This document shows, one piece after another, positions 22,697 to 32,134 of a stretch of DNA of 53,563 nucleotides. The translations under genes and the position numbers were made by a program. Every line of letters begins with the position of its first letter. Within the stretch, counting starts at the first letter, position 1. Source of the DNA: a virus; the IMG/VR virus record IMGVR_UViG_3300032173_000008, positions 1 through 53,563 of that record, one strand, 5' to 3'. The notes below the pieces were generated by a model, which was not told where the DNA came from, did no database searches, and was given only the letters and a program-made list of their open reading frames with translations.

Positions 22697-23578
22697 ATGA
22701 TTATCAATTCCGCAAATCTGGCAGCCGTCGCCGCGAACTACCGCAAGGAATTCCAGAACGGTTTCGCGATGGCCAAGCCGCAATGGCAGGACATCGCGTC
22801 TTTGGTGACCGGCAACGGGAAGTCGTTCGTTTACCCGTTCCTCGACAACTTCCCCGCGCTGCGCAAGTGGCTCGGAGACCGCGTCGTCAAGGCCTTGAAG
22901 GCCAACTCGTATACCATCGTGAACGATCCCTTCGAGGCATCGGTCGAAGTCCCCGAGCAGGACATCATCGCGGACAGCTTCGGCGTGTTCAACACCAGCC
23001 TCCAGAGCATGGGCCAGGCATCAGCGATCCACCCGGATCAGCTGGTGATGGCAATCGCCGCGGCCGGTCACAGCACGCTGTGCTACGACGGCCAGTATTT
23101 CCTGGACACCGACCACCCGATGGCTGGTTCGACGAAGTCGAACTACGACGCCACCGGTGGCGGCGCTCTCTGGATTCTGCTCGATTGCTCGCGCCCCCTT
23201 AAGCCGCTCATCTTCCAGAAGCAGCGCGACTATCGGTTCACCTACGTCACCAATCCGCAGTCGGACAGCGTGTACCGCACGGGCAAGTACTCCTACGGCG
23301 TGGACGCGATGCTGGGTGCCGGTCCAGGTTTGTGGCAGCTGGCCTACGGCTCGCTGAACAGCCTGAATTCGACCAACTTCGACGCCGCGGTCACCGCGAT
23401 GATGACCTTCACCGACGACGAGAGCAAACCGCTCGGCGTGCGCCCGACGCACATTTTGTGCGGTCCGAGCAACCGGGCAGCCGCACGGTCGTTGATCAAG
23501 ACTCAAATCCTGGCCAACGGCGCAAGCAACCCGAACTTTGACGAAGTCCAAATCATCGTCAGCCCCTATCTCACCTGA
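22697..23578 (+). CDS. Major capsid protein, Mu gpT-like
   Basis: 293 residues starting MIINSANLAAVAANYRKEFQ, the characteristic Mu T family opening. Later signatures: YPFLDNFPALRKWLGDRVVK, SFGVFNTSLQSMGQA, DGQYFLDTDHP, and RPTHILCGPSN. HK97-fold coat. The start at 22697 has CAGGAGA upstream; the ten extra residues in the longer frame are Arg-rich and discarded. Confidence 0.93.
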   Translation: MIINSANLAAVAANYRKEFQNGFAMAKPQWQDIASLVTGNGKSFVYPFLDNFPALRKWLGDRVVKALKANSYTIVNDPFEASVEVPEQDIIADSFGVFNTSLQSMGQASAIHPDQLVMAIAAAGHSTLCYDGQYFLDTDHPMAGSTKSNYDATGGGALWILLDCSRPLKPLIFQKQRDYRFTYVTNPQSDSVYRTGKYSYGVDAMLGAGPGLWQLAYGSLNSLNSTNFDAAVTAMMTFTDDESKPLGVRPTHILCGPSNRAAARSLIKTQILANGASNPNFDEVQIIVSPYLT

Positions 23579-23607
23579 TCCGAAGGGACAGGTAGCAGGA
23601 GAAGGCC

Positions 23608-23970
23608 ATGTCAAAGAAATCGTATCCGGGGAAGGCTCAAACGCAGGACGAGTCGCCAGATGACTCTGGCGAGCCAACGCAGGAGGTCGAGACCTCTCCC
23701 GAGCTGCTCGCCGCTTCGCAGCCAACGCAGGAGGTCGAGGCCCAGGCGGTTGTCGACGAAGCGCCAGTTGTTGTGGTGGAGCCAGCAAAGCCGGTCGAGA
23801 AGGCTCACTTGTTCTTGCGGGTTGCCAGCAAGAGCCAGGGGGGCTTCTGGAGATGCAAGCGCCACTTCACGACGAAGCCGGAAGAAATCCCACTAGAGGA
23901 TTTGACCAAGGCGGAACTCGAAGAACTTGAGCATGAGCCCGCGCTCAATGTGGCGCTGATCGAAAAGTGA
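23608..23970 (+). CDS. Mu gp35/HI1506-like head-tail protein
   Basis: 120 residues. The first 65 are an acidic, low-complexity segment; a 20-base exact repeat (23672-23691 and 23720-23739) encodes the PTQEVE motif twice. The C-terminal half HLFLRVASKSQGGFWRCKRHFTTKPEEI, PLEDLTKAELEELEHEPALNV matches the small family found after the capsid gene in Mu-type phages. Function in head completion inferred from synteny. Confidence 0.75.
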   Translation: MSKKSYPGKAQTQDESPDDSGEPTQEVETSPELLAASQPTQEVEAQAVVDEAPVVVVEPAKPVEKAHLFLRVASKSQGGFWRCKRHFTTKPEEIPLEDLTKAELEELEHEPALNVALIEK

Positions 23971-23980
23971 GGAGGCCCGT

Positions 23981-24418
23981 GTGTTGTACGCTACGCAAGC
24001 AGACCTTGAGAGCCAATTCGGCGCTCAAGAGGTTGCGATAGCCGCAGACCGGGACCGCACTGGATCGACCGACGCTGATTCCATAGCCGCCTCTGTCCTC
24101 AAATCCCTCACCGACGCGTCCGAGGAAATCGACAGCTACCTAGCGACCCGCTACGAGCTGCCGCTCGCAACTGCTCCCGGCGTCCTCACACGCGTGTGTG
24201 GCGACATCGCGATGTACCGCATGTCTTCCGACCGCGGGGCACTCACCGATGAGAAGCGCACGCGCTACGAGGACGCCGTGAAGTGGTTGACCGCGCTGTC
24301 TGCCGGGAAAGCGACGCTCGGGCTGCAGGATGCCACCGACCAGGTCGCCGACTTGCCCCAGGCGTCATCTGACAACCCAGCGCGTATTTTCACGCGCAGC
24401 AAGATGGGGCTGCTCTAA
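23981..24418 (+). CDS. Head-tail connector, Mu gp36-like (DUF1320)
   Basis: 145 residues. ATQADLESQFGAQEVAIAADRD, ASEEIDSYLATRYELPLATAPGVLTRVCGDIAMYRM is the classical gp36 pattern. GTG 23981 is preceded by GGAGG; the adjacent TTG 23984 is also possible. Acts as an adaptor between portal and tail. Confidence 0.88.
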   Translation: MLYATQADLESQFGAQEVAIAADRDRTGSTDADSIAASVLKSLTDASEEIDSYLATRYELPLATAPGVLTRVCGDIAMYRMSSDRGALTDEKRTRYEDAVKWLTALSAGKATLGLQDATDQVADLPQASSDNPARIFTRSKMGLL

Positions 24419-24906
24419 TGGCCGGCGCCGAGCTCACGTTTGACCTGCGTGCTCTCGATGGCGTCGAGGAGCGGCTAAGGCGCCTGACGACGAAGGACCT
24501 CGTCGACCTGTTTGAAGGCATCGGCGCCGAGGTTGAATCGCAGACACGCCGGCGTATCCAGGAAGAAAAGACCGGGCCAGACGGACAGCCGTGGGCGGAG
24601 TGGAGCGAGGCGTACGCTGGAAGTCATCACGGCCGTGTCAAGAGCCACGAGCCGCATCCGGACGAACTCAAGTCGTCGCAGGGCCACACCATCCTCGAGC
24701 TGAGCGGCGATCTGCTCGACTCCATCATGCACGAGACACACCTGGACCGGTCGGTCATCGGGTCAAACATGGTGTACGCCGCCGCGCAGCAATACGGCCG
24801 GCCGGAGATCAATCTGGTCGCACGTCCATACCTGGGCCTGAGCCGCAAGAACCAGGACGACATCGAGCACTTGGTCGTCAACTTTCTCGAAGGGGCACTA
24901 CAGTGA
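24418..24906 (+). CDS. Virion morphogenesis protein, Mu gpG-like
   Basis: 162 residues. RRRIQEEKTGPDGQPWAEWS, ILELSGDLLDSI, VIGSNMVYAAAQQYGRPE, and IVARPYLGLS-like closing (LVARPYLGLSRKN) match the phage tail-completion (gpS/gpG) family. Start overlaps the gp36 stop (TAATG). Confidence 0.85.
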   Translation: MAGAELTFDLRALDGVEERLRRLTTKDLVDLFEGIGAEVESQTRRRIQEEKTGPDGQPWAEWSEAYAGSHHGRVKSHEPHPDELKSSQGHTILELSGDLLDSIMHETHLDRSVIGSNMVYAAAQQYGRPEINLVARPYLGLSRKNQDDIEHLVVNFLEGALQ

Positions 24907-25445
24907 GCCTCATCACGGTCAGGGCAGAGATAGCCAAGGCGCTGCGCAAGTCGCTCGTTGGCACCGACGTGCTCGAGCACGGTGGGACCTTCGACCTGGG
25001 CGAGCTCAAGCGCGTCGCCACCCGCATGCCGGCCGTAGTCATCGTGTGCCTCGGAGTAACCGACTTCGAGCGTCAGGCCGGTGCGGTGATAGCAAATAGC
25101 ATCTTTGCCGCCTTCGTCGTCGCCGCCAACACTCTCAAGGCACAGCGTGACGTTGCCGCACTGGCTCTCGTCGAGGAAATTGCGGTCGAGCTGCCGTTCC
25201 AAACGTGGGACCACAAGGCGGCCAAGGCTCCCACCGGAGTAGTCGCTACCAACATGTACTCGGCGGCACTCGACAAAGAGGGCGTGACGATCTGGGCGAT
25301 TCGCTGGAATCAGCAGGTCCAGCTCGAGCACCGTACCCCCGCCGAATACGACGCACTACTGAGCGTTTACACCACGATGACGGCGGCGGACGACGCGGAC
25401 AACACCCTTGCCGAAGGAAAAGTGACGCTGGCCGGACCGGCGTAG
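24903..25445 (+). CDS. Tail terminator-like protein, Mu gp37-like (DUF1834)
   Basis: 180 residues from GTG 24903 (GTGA overlap). LITVRAEIAKALRKSLV, LKRVATRMPAVVIVCLG, and WAIRWNQQVQLE fit the gp37 family. Probably caps the tail tube. The frame open back to 24591 is shadow over gpG. Confidence 0.78.
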   Translation: MSLITVRAEIAKALRKSLVGTDVLEHGGTFDLGELKRVATRMPAVVIVCLGVTDFERQAGAVIANSIFAAFVVAANTLKAQRDVAALALVEEIAVELPFQTWDHKAAKAPTGVVATNMYSAALDKEGVTIWAIRWNQQVQLEHRTPAEYDALLSVYTTMTAADDADNTLAEGKVTLAGPA

Positions 25446-25454
25446 GAGACCACC

Positions 25455-25688
25455 ATGCAACAAGCCATGTTCACCCCGTCGCTAGGCGCTCTCGTGCGCG
25501 ACCCTCTCACCCTCAAACAGGTGGATGCCGTGGGCGAATTGAAGCCGATGACCAGCTACTGGCTGCGCCGCGTGCACGACGGTAGCGGCACTTTCAGCGC
25601 CGTTGCGCCCAAAGCCGAGGCCGCTCCCGCTCCGGAGGCGCAGCTCGAATCCAAGCGCTCACGCAAGAACGAGGCCGACAAGCAATAA
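25455..25688 (+). CDS. Mu gp38-like small tail protein (DUF2635)
   Basis: 77 residues. FTPSLGALVRDPLTLKQVDAVGE, TSYWLRRVHDG is the DUF2635 signature; the rest is a charged Ala/Pro tail. Immediately upstream of the sheath gene, as in Mu. Confidence 0.78.
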   Translation: MQQAMFTPSLGALVRDPLTLKQVDAVGELKPMTSYWLRRVHDGSGTFSAVAPKAEAAPAPEAQLESKRSRKNEADKQ

Positions 25689-25712
25689 CGCCCGGACGGG
25701 CAGGAGAACCCC

Positions 25713-27182
25713 ATGATCACGTTTGCAGGCATCCCTATCACCCTCCGCACGCCGGGCCAGTTCATCGAGATGGACAACTCGCGAGCGGTCCAAGGCACTT
25801 CGGCTCGTCCGAAGGTCGCATGCATCATCGCGCCGATGACGTCCGTAGGCACAGCGACCAAGGACATCCCGGTTCGCATCGTCTCGAACGCGGCCGCGCG
25901 CACGTTGCTGGGCGTGAATTCGATCGGTGCCGCCATGGTCGCCGCATACCGTGCCATCAATCCGCAGACCGAGTTATGGGCGATCCCGGTTGACACGTTC
26001 ACGTCCGGAACTGCCAGGGTGGAACGAATCACGTTCGTCGGTACCACGACCGCGGCCGGCACGGTCCATCTGTACATTGGCGGTCGGTACATCCCGGTTG
26101 CCATCGCGGCCAGCTCCGACGTGACCGCTACCGCCCTAGCTTGCAAAAATGCCATTAACGCGGTTACGGACATCAGTTGGACGGCAGACAGCTCGTCCGG
26201 CGTCTTGTCGATGACGTGCACGCATAAGGGCGCGTTCACCAACGTAGCCGACTTCCGACTCAACTACGTCTACGGGCAGACACTTCCGGCCGGCATCAGC
26301 TCCGCGACGATAGCTCAGACGACGCCCGGCGCGACTGACGCGAGCATCGCCAACGCCGTCGCCGCCATGGGCGACGTCCAGTACGACTCCGTCGTCAACC
26401 CGTTCCGTGACGACACCAACCAGGACATCCTCGAGACCGAGCTGCTGCGCCGCTGGGGCCCGTTGGTCCAGAAGTACGGCCAGTCGTTCGTCGGCGTATC
26501 AGATACGTTGGCCAACACCAGCAGCTACGGCAACGCGCGCAACTCGTTCCTGTGCTGTGCCCTGGCTGTCGGCGCATCACCCACTCCGGAGTGGGAGTGT
26601 GCGGCGATGGTCGCGGCCCTGCGTGACGCGCAGACGCGCGCCAACATCCCTTACCAGGGTCTTGCCCTTACCGGCATGCTGGCGCCGGCGGCCGAGGACC
26701 GTTTCGACGGCAGCGAGCGCAACGTCGTGCTCTACGACGGCATGAGCACCTACACCGTCGACAGCGGCGGCGTGTGCCGACTCGAGCGCCTGATCACGAC
26801 CTACCAGACAAGTGCAGGCGTAGCCGATCCGTCGTATCTCGACCTCACGACGCCGGACACGCTCGATTACCTGCGCTACTCGGTCAACCAGCTCATCGCG
26901 CTGCGCTTCCCGCGGTTCAACCTGGCGGATGACGGCACCATCGTCGAGCCCGGCTCGAACGTGGTGACCCCGAACATGATCAAGTCGCAGATCTTGGCGC
27001 TCGCGCTCTCCGAGTGGGAGGGCATCTATTGCCAGGGCTTTGACCAATTCAAGACCGAGCTGATTGTCGAGCGCAATGTGAGCGACCCGAACCGTGTCGA
27101 CATGCAGATGGGCCCGAATCTGCTCGGCGCGTTCATGGTCTTCGCGGGGCAGATCCAATTCTTACTTGGGACGGCCGCGTAA
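25713..27182 (+). CDS. Tail sheath protein, Mu gpL-like
   Basis: 489 residues starting MITFAGIPITLRTPGQFIE. Family features: GTATKDIPVRIVSNAAARTLLG, AMVAAYRAINPQTELWAIPV, an inserted beta domain (~95-185), WGPLVQKYGQSFVG, and the C-terminal QILALALSEWEG. It forms the contractile sheath, so the particle is a myovirus. Confidence 0.93.
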   Translation: MITFAGIPITLRTPGQFIEMDNSRAVQGTSARPKVACIIAPMTSVGTATKDIPVRIVSNAAARTLLGVNSIGAAMVAAYRAINPQTELWAIPVDTFTSGTARVERITFVGTTTAAGTVHLYIGGRYIPVAIAASSDVTATALACKNAINAVTDISWTADSSSGVLSMTCTHKGAFTNVADFRLNYVYGQTLPAGISSATIAQTTPGATDASIANAVAAMGDVQYDSVVNPFRDDTNQDILETELLRRWGPLVQKYGQSFVGVSDTLANTSSYGNARNSFLCCALAVGASPTPEWECAAMVAALRDAQTRANIPYQGLALTGMLAPAAEDRFDGSERNVVLYDGMSTYTVDSGGVCRLERLITTYQTSAGVADPSYLDLTTPDTLDYLRYSVNQLIALRFPRFNLADDGTIVEPGSNVVTPNMIKSQILALALSEWEGIYCQGFDQFKTELIVERNVSDPNRVDMQMGPNLLGAFMVFAGQIQFLLGTAA

Positions 27183-27202
27183 GCGGTTGAGAGGAGACTC
27201 AA

Positions 27203-27550
27203 ATGCAGGTCACGGGAATTGCCTACGTCAGTGTCAACGGCGCCATGCTGCGGTCGAAAGAGGGAGCCAAGCTCAAGGTCGGCGGCATGGAGCGCGTTGC
27301 GGTTGTCTCCAATGGCAAGGTCATCGGCTACACCGAGAAGGCCGTGCCGGCCGAGATCGACTGCACCGTGGCGCACACGGCCGACACCGACCTCCTCGCC
27401 ATGTCCAAATTCAAGGACGCGACGGTCACCTTCGAGACTGACACCGGGAAAACCTACACCATTCCCAAAGCCTTCACGACCGAGCCGTGCGAGCTGTCGG
27501 GAGGGAGCGGCGACGTTTCGCTGAAGATGCAGGGTCAGGCCGCGATCTGA
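27203..27550 (+). CDS. Tail tube protein, Mu gpM-like
   Basis: 115 residues. GIAYVSVNGAMLRSKEGAKLKVGG, AVPAEIDCTVAHTADTD, then TVTFETDTGKTYTIPKAFTTEP is the gpM tube family. Strong ribosome site (GAGAGGAGA). Forms the inner tube enclosed by the sheath. Confidence 0.92.
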   Translation: MQVTGIAYVSVNGAMLRSKEGAKLKVGGMERVAVVSNGKVIGYTEKAVPAEIDCTVAHTADTDLLAMSKFKDATVTFETDTGKTYTIPKAFTTEPCELSGGSGDVSLKMQGQAAI

Positions 27551-27577
27551 ACCGAGTGAGGACGAGAGGAAAACATC

Positions 27578-27856
27578 ATGGCAGAGGTAACGTACAACGC
27601 CGACGGCACGGTGCTGGTTGAGTTGGTGCATCCAATCAGCCCGAAAGGCCAACCACAGATCAGCTCGGTCACCCTTCGACGTCTCACCGCCGGCGACCTC
27701 ATCGAAACCGACATGGCCACGAGTGGCCCCCGCAAGTTACAGGCGCTACTCGTCCGAATAGCGCAACTCCCGCCCTCGACTGTCGCAATGATCGATGCCG
27801 AAGACTTCGACCGCATCGACCAGGAGGTCGCCAAGCTCCTGGGAAAATCGAAGTAG
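27578..27856 (+). CDS. Tail assembly chaperone, short form (Mu gp41-like)
   Basis: 92 residues: LVELVHPISPKGQPQISSVTLRRLTAGDLIETD is the gp41-like chaperone pattern. It ends at TAG 27854-27856, nine codons past a slippery heptamer; a longer product is made by frameshift (see 27578-27987). Lies between tube and tape measure, the usual chaperone site. Confidence 0.85.
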   Translation: MAEVTYNADGTVLVELVHPISPKGQPQISSVTLRRLTAGDLIETDMATSGPRKLQALLVRIAQLPPSTVAMIDAEDFDRIDQEVAKLLGKSK

Positions 27857-27987
27857 ACTGGCGCGAGGTACTCGGACGGCTCGCGTTTGTCTTTCATTGG
27901 CCACCGTCTGAACTAAAGCAGCTCACGGTGGAGGAGATGCTGGCCTGGAGCGCACAGGCCGTGAAGTTCGGAGGCGGACATGGCTGA
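27578..27987 (+). CDS. Tail assembly chaperone, -1 frameshift fusion product
   Basis: At 27841-27847 the codons CTG GGA AAA contain the heptamer G-GGA-AAA, which allows tandem -1 slippage. Reading on in -1 gives 46 more residues to TGA 27985-27987: VDWREVLGRLAFVFHWPPSE, then LTVEEMLAWSAQAVKF, the typical second half of Mu/P2-type GpE+E' chaperones. The extension has no start codon of its own that would give this reading and ends inside the tape-measure start, so frameshifting is the natural explanation. The fusion is about 136 residues. Confidence 0.85.
27841..27847 (+). promoter_or_regulatory. Programmed -1 ribosomal frameshift site (GGGAAAA)
   Basis: X-XXY-YYZ heptamer in the correct phase of the tail chaperone gene, with the zero-frame stop nine bases later. 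The downstream region is GC-rich and could fold, though I did not identify a defined pseudoknot. Confidence 0.8.
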
Positions 27988-29761
27988 CATGAAAGTCGGG
28001 TTGGTCGTCGAGCTGGTCAACAAGACCGGCGCCGCGCTCAAAGAAATCACCAACAACTTCTCGGTGATGAGGGCCGCAGCCAAGACGGCCGAGAGATACT
28101 TCGACTGGGGCATGAAGCTCAACCAGAGCTCCGAGGCCTTCTCCAGATTCAGTGACAAAGCGCAGCACCTTATCGAGAAGCCGGTCGAGGACGCCTCGGA
28201 CCTGCAGGCCGCTCTGAGCCAGATAGGGGCCAGGTCGCAGGCCTCCGCCGGTCAGATGGCGGCGATCAGCGACGCCGCACTGCGTATTGGGACCGAGAGC
28301 GAGTTCAACGTCACCGCCGTGGCCACGGCGCTTAAGTCGCTGATGCGCCCGGGAGCAGACGTCAACAAGGTTCTCGGGGCCATGCCGCAGATCACGGCCT
28401 TCGCATCCGCCGGCGTGACGGACCTCGGCACAGCCACGTCCCTCGTATCGCACACGATGAAGGCTTACGGCCTGACACTCGACGACGTTGGTACGGTGAC
28501 GGACACGCTGACCAAGGCCGCTAGGCTTTCTGGGCAGCCAGTCGCGCAGCTCGGTGAGAGCATCGCCGAGCTCGGCCCCGTTGCACATGCGATGGGATTG
28601 GATTTCAGCCAATCGACCTCGATGATCGGCATGATGACCCGCGCCGGTCTCTCCGGAGAGCGGGCGATGGGAGCGATGCGCGCGGTTCTCTTGCGCCTGG
28701 CGGCGCCGCGCTCCGTAAAGGAATCGGCCGCCGTCCTAAGCAGCATCGGTGTCAGCGCCTATGATGCGCAGCGCAATCTCCGTTCTCTGCCAGAGCTGCT
28801 CGCCGACATCGGGGAGAAGACCGCCTCGATGGGTTCTGCTGAGCGGATCCGGGCCTTCAAGACACTCTTTGGCTCGATGGCTGGCGGAAACGTGGCCGCG
28901 ATGTTCGAGGGCCTTGGCTCCGGCGGCGTCGCCTCCTACATGACGCAGATGGCCAACGTCACCGGCGAAACCAAAATTGCCGAGAAGACCATCGAGGCCA
29001 CTGCTAAAGCGTCGAAAGAGCGACTCGAGGCATCGTACACGTCACTGAGTGCGACGATGGGGACGGCGCTCATCCCGGCGACGACCAGGTGGAACAATCT
29101 ACTCGCGTCGGTGGTAGGTGGAACCGCAAAGCTCGCATCCGCTGCCCCGATCACGACGTTTGCCCTCATGGGGACGGCGAAAGGAGCCGCGACGCTGGCC
29201 TCGGCAGGGTCTGAAACACTCAAGACGTTGTCGGCGCTGAGCGGGGCAGCGGGGTTGGTGGCTCTCGCTACAGGTGGCAAACATACGGCGGCGGAGCTAG
29301 TTGGGAAGCTCATCCCGGCCCTTAACGCGTCCAAGTTCGCCGCTCTCGGGCTCAAGGCAGGATTGATAGGCGCCGCCGCGGCATCGACGACGTGGGCTGT
29401 CGGTCAGTGGGTGGACGTTTTCAAGACTGCCCGCAGTATACGCGACAAAAAAGGCGAAATTCAGACGCAAGAAAAAATGAATCTCGAACGCCGTACGCAG
29501 GCGGTCCTCGAGGGAAGGATGCCGGCTGACTTTACTGGCGGAAACCAGACCGCTGGCGCTCTTGGCTCACCAATGACGGAGGAGGAAGTCCGGGCGCGTG
29601 TTGGATCATCAAAGAGCGCAGCTCCGGAGCAGCCCATGACGGGTACGCTCCATATCGTGGTCGAGGGAAAAGACGGAGCTCAGGCCACCGTAAAAAACAT
29701 CAAGACGGCTGCCGGCATGAATCTCGACATCAACAACGGCATCTCCGTGGGAGCCTACTGA
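27980..29761 (+). CDS. Tail tape-measure protein, Mu gp42-like
   Basis: 593 residues. Region ~75-320 is the TP901-type core: SDLQAALSQIGARS, AALRIGTESEFNVTAVATALKSLMR, and TMKAYGLTLDDVGTVTDTLTK. A hydrophobic Ala/Gly stretch at ~385-490 (including FAALGLKAGLIGAAAASTTW) may insert in membrane at infection. Modest length implies a short contractile tail. ATG 27980 overlaps the frameshifted chaperone end by eight bases. Confidence 0.9.
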   Translation: MADMKVGLVVELVNKTGAALKEITNNFSVMRAAAKTAERYFDWGMKLNQSSEAFSRFSDKAQHLIEKPVEDASDLQAALSQIGARSQASAGQMAAISDAALRIGTESEFNVTAVATALKSLMRPGADVNKVLGAMPQITAFASAGVTDLGTATSLVSHTMKAYGLTLDDVGTVTDTLTKAARLSGQPVAQLGESIAELGPVAHAMGLDFSQSTSMIGMMTRAGLSGERAMGAMRAVLLRLAAPRSVKESAAVLSSIGVSAYDAQRNLRSLPELLADIGEKTASMGSAERIRAFKTLFGSMAGGNVAAMFEGLGSGGVASYMTQMANVTGETKIAEKTIEATAKASKERLEASYTSLSATMGTALIPATTRWNNLLASVVGGTAKLASAAPITTFALMGTAKGAATLASAGSETLKTLSALSGAAGLVALATGGKHTAAELVGKLIPALNASKFAALGLKAGLIGAAAASTTWAVGQWVDVFKTARSIRDKKGEIQTQEKMNLERRTQAVLEGRMPADFTGGNQTAGALGSPMTEEEVRARVGSSKSAAPEQPMTGTLHIVVEGKDGAQATVKNIKTAAGMNLDINNGISVGAY

Positions 29762-29762
29762 C

Positions 29763-31091
29763 GTGGCTGCGGACGCCTTCGACACCAGCAAGATGCGCCC
29801 GGCCTCATTCCGCGGAGTGCAGTTCTACGTTGCATCATCGAGCCACAGTTTCGGCCGTCGCACCATCGTCAAGGAGTTTCCCGGACGATCAGAGCCATTC
29901 GTTGAGGACGTCGGGAAGCGCGCGCGACGGTACCAACTCGACGCCTTCGTGCTTGGGCCGAAATATTCCGCGCAACGGAACAAGCTCCGCGCTGCATTCG
30001 AGATTGAGGACCCCGGTACGCTCATTCACCCGTATTGGGGCACAATGTCGGTCGTCACCGACGGCGAGGTGTCGGTCAAGGAGATCGACTCCGAAATGGG
30101 ATTGGCGCGCCTGACGGTAACGCTTGTTGAGTTTGGCAAGCTGCCGGTGGTCGTGTCGATTGACACCGTTGCCGGCGTGCTTGGCGCGTGCTCCGCCGTG
30201 AAAGCGTCGCTCGTCACTGATTTTGCTCGTGCCACCACGTTCGTGTCCGCGATCGGCACTGTTTACAATGAGGGCGTCGCCATTGTCGGACAGGCGGCAT
30301 CGGCCGTGCGCGCTGCCCTCGGCAGGGTCCAGTCGGTCGTCAACACCATTGATGAAATCAGCGACCAGATACTGGCAATAGAGAATGGCGTCTCGTCGCT
30401 GCTCGCACTTCCGGGTAACCTCGTCAACTCCATCGTCGGGGTCTGGACATCGGTGTGCTCGTCTGTCTCCGGCATTGAATCTGCGTTTCTCTCTGCCGTT
30501 GGACTTGGTCCAGAGGGAGACAGCAGGGCCGACGTGCTTGCGAGACTTCCGTCGGCCGGTGGCCCGCTCTCGGACGACACACGCGCCTCCCTGCTGGGTG
30601 ACATTCTCACCAGCGGCAAGACCTTCGGTGATGACTGGACACCGATCCCGCTCACGACCACGAGCCGGCAGCAGCAGCAGGACAACCGTGACGCTTTCAT
30701 CCGAACCTCGCGAACATCAATCGCTGTCGGGGTGGCGGCCGCGGTGGTCGCCGACGGCATGACCTTCGCAGACAAGGACCAGGCGCTCTCCATGCGCGAC
30801 GCACTGGTGGACGAAATTGACGCGATCATCGCACTGGGCGGCATGGACGACGGCCTCTATGCTGCGCTGCGCGACTTGCAAGTAGCCGTTGTTGCGCACC
30901 TCAACAATGTCTCCGGATCGCTCCCGGACGTCATCGAGTTTACGCCATCGGTGACACTGCCGAGCCTCGTCGTTGCGCATCGGCTGTATGGAGACATCGG
31001 TCGCGAGGCCGAGATCATCGCGCGCAATCCACAGATCCGACACCCCGGCATGATTTGGCCGACCACGGCACTGAGAGTGCTGGCGCCATGA
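29763..31091 (+). CDS. DNA circularisation / tail protein, Mu gpN-like
   Basis: 442 residues, GTG start. RPASFRGVQFYVASSSHSFGRR, VKEFPGRSEPFVEDVGKRA, then YQLDAFVLG match the gpN N-terminal domain. The C-terminus has LPSLVVAHRLYGDIGREAEI, RNPQIRHPGMIWP. Though named for DNA circularisation, the family is a baseplate hub/distal tail component. Confidence 0.88.
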   Translation: MAADAFDTSKMRPASFRGVQFYVASSSHSFGRRTIVKEFPGRSEPFVEDVGKRARRYQLDAFVLGPKYSAQRNKLRAAFEIEDPGTLIHPYWGTMSVVTDGEVSVKEIDSEMGLARLTVTLVEFGKLPVVVSIDTVAGVLGACSAVKASLVTDFARATTFVSAIGTVYNEGVAIVGQAASAVRAALGRVQSVVNTIDEISDQILAIENGVSSLLALPGNLVNSIVGVWTSVCSSVSGIESAFLSAVGLGPEGDSRADVLARLPSAGGPLSDDTRASLLGDILTSGKTFGDDWTPIPLTTTSRQQQQDNRDAFIRTSRTSIAVGVAAAVVADGMTFADKDQALSMRDALVDEIDAIIALGGMDDGLYAALRDLQVAVVAHLNNVSGSLPDVIEFTPSVTLPSLVVAHRLYGDIGREAEIIARNPQIRHPGMIWPTTALRVLAP

Positions 31092-32134
31092 GTGAGGTCA
31101 CCCTTCACGCACGCGGCAAGACCTTCGGCGGCTGGCAGACCGTCGAAGTGAAACGCTCGATGGAAGCACTCGCCTCAGATTTCTCAGTCGGCTACGCGGA
31201 GAAGTGGGACCCCGACGCCGACCCCAGCATCATCTGTGGCGGCGACACGGTGATAGTAAAAGTCGACGGCGACGTTGTGATTAGCGGGTACGTCGACGAG
31301 GACGGCACCGACTACGACGCCACCTCGCACACGCTCAATGTCAACGGCCGATCCAAGACTGGCGACCTGGTCGATTGCAGCGTTCTGACACCACCGACGG
31401 AGTGGAACAATACCGACCTGCTGCACATCTGCCAGGCGGTCTGTAAACCGTTCGGTATTTCTGCCTCGCTGGTGACATTCGGCGGTCCGGCGTTTGAAAA
31501 ATTCGCGGTACAGCCAGGAGAAACGGCATTCGAGTGCCTGAACCGAGCCGCCCGGCAGCGCGGGAACATGCTCTTTACGACGCCGGCCGGAAACCTCCAG
31601 ATCATTCGTTCCACGGCCGCGCCGAGAATCAAGACGGTCCTCGAACTGGGTGTCAACGTCCTCCGCGGCTCTCGCCGCACAAATGTCCGCGAGCGCCATT
31701 CGCAGTATATCGCCTTCGCCCAGGTGCCAGGCACCGACCAATCCTTCGGCTCCTCGGTCAACGAACAGAAGCGGACAACCAATGACGCCGGCGTCAAACG
31801 GTACCGTCCGTTGGTCATCATGTCCGAGTCCCCGGATGCGAACGACCTCCAGCAGCGCGTGAACTGGGAACGCAACACGCGGCAGGGCCGTTGCCGGCGT
31901 CTGACATACACGGTGCAGGGTTGGCGGCATGACGCTGGCGTATGGTCGCCGAATACTGTTGCGCGCGTGAAGGACTATATAGCGCGGGTGGACTCAGATT
32001 GGCTGATCGTCACCGTTCGCCTTTTGAAAGGTGAGGAGGGCGAGACCACTGAGTTGGAGCTCGCCGGCGTCCACGCCTTCGACGTCGAGCCATGGGTCGA
32101 GAAGGCGAACCCGGCAGAGGTTTATCCGTCATGA
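31088..32134 (+). CDS. Baseplate hub protein, Mu gpP (gp44)-like
   Basis: 348 residues starting MSEVTLHARGKTFGGWQTVE. SDFSVGYAEKWDPDA, DGDVVISGYVDE, VNGRSKTGDLVDCS and QPGETAFECLNRAARQRGNML fit gpP/gpD hub proteins (T4 gp27-like fold). ATGA overlap with gpN. Confidence 0.9.
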   Translation: MSEVTLHARGKTFGGWQTVEVKRSMEALASDFSVGYAEKWDPDADPSIICGGDTVIVKVDGDVVISGYVDEDGTDYDATSHTLNVNGRSKTGDLVDCSVLTPPTEWNNTDLLHICQAVCKPFGISASLVTFGGPAFEKFAVQPGETAFECLNRAARQRGNMLFTTPAGNLQIIRSTAAPRIKTVLELGVNVLRGSRRTNVRERHSQYIAFAQVPGTDQSFGSSVNEQKRTTNDAGVKRYRPLVIMSESPDANDLQQRVNWERNTRQGRCRRLTYTVQGWRHDAGVWSPNTVARVKDYIARVDSDWLIVTVRLLKGEEGETTELELAGVHAFDVEPWVEKANPAEVYPS

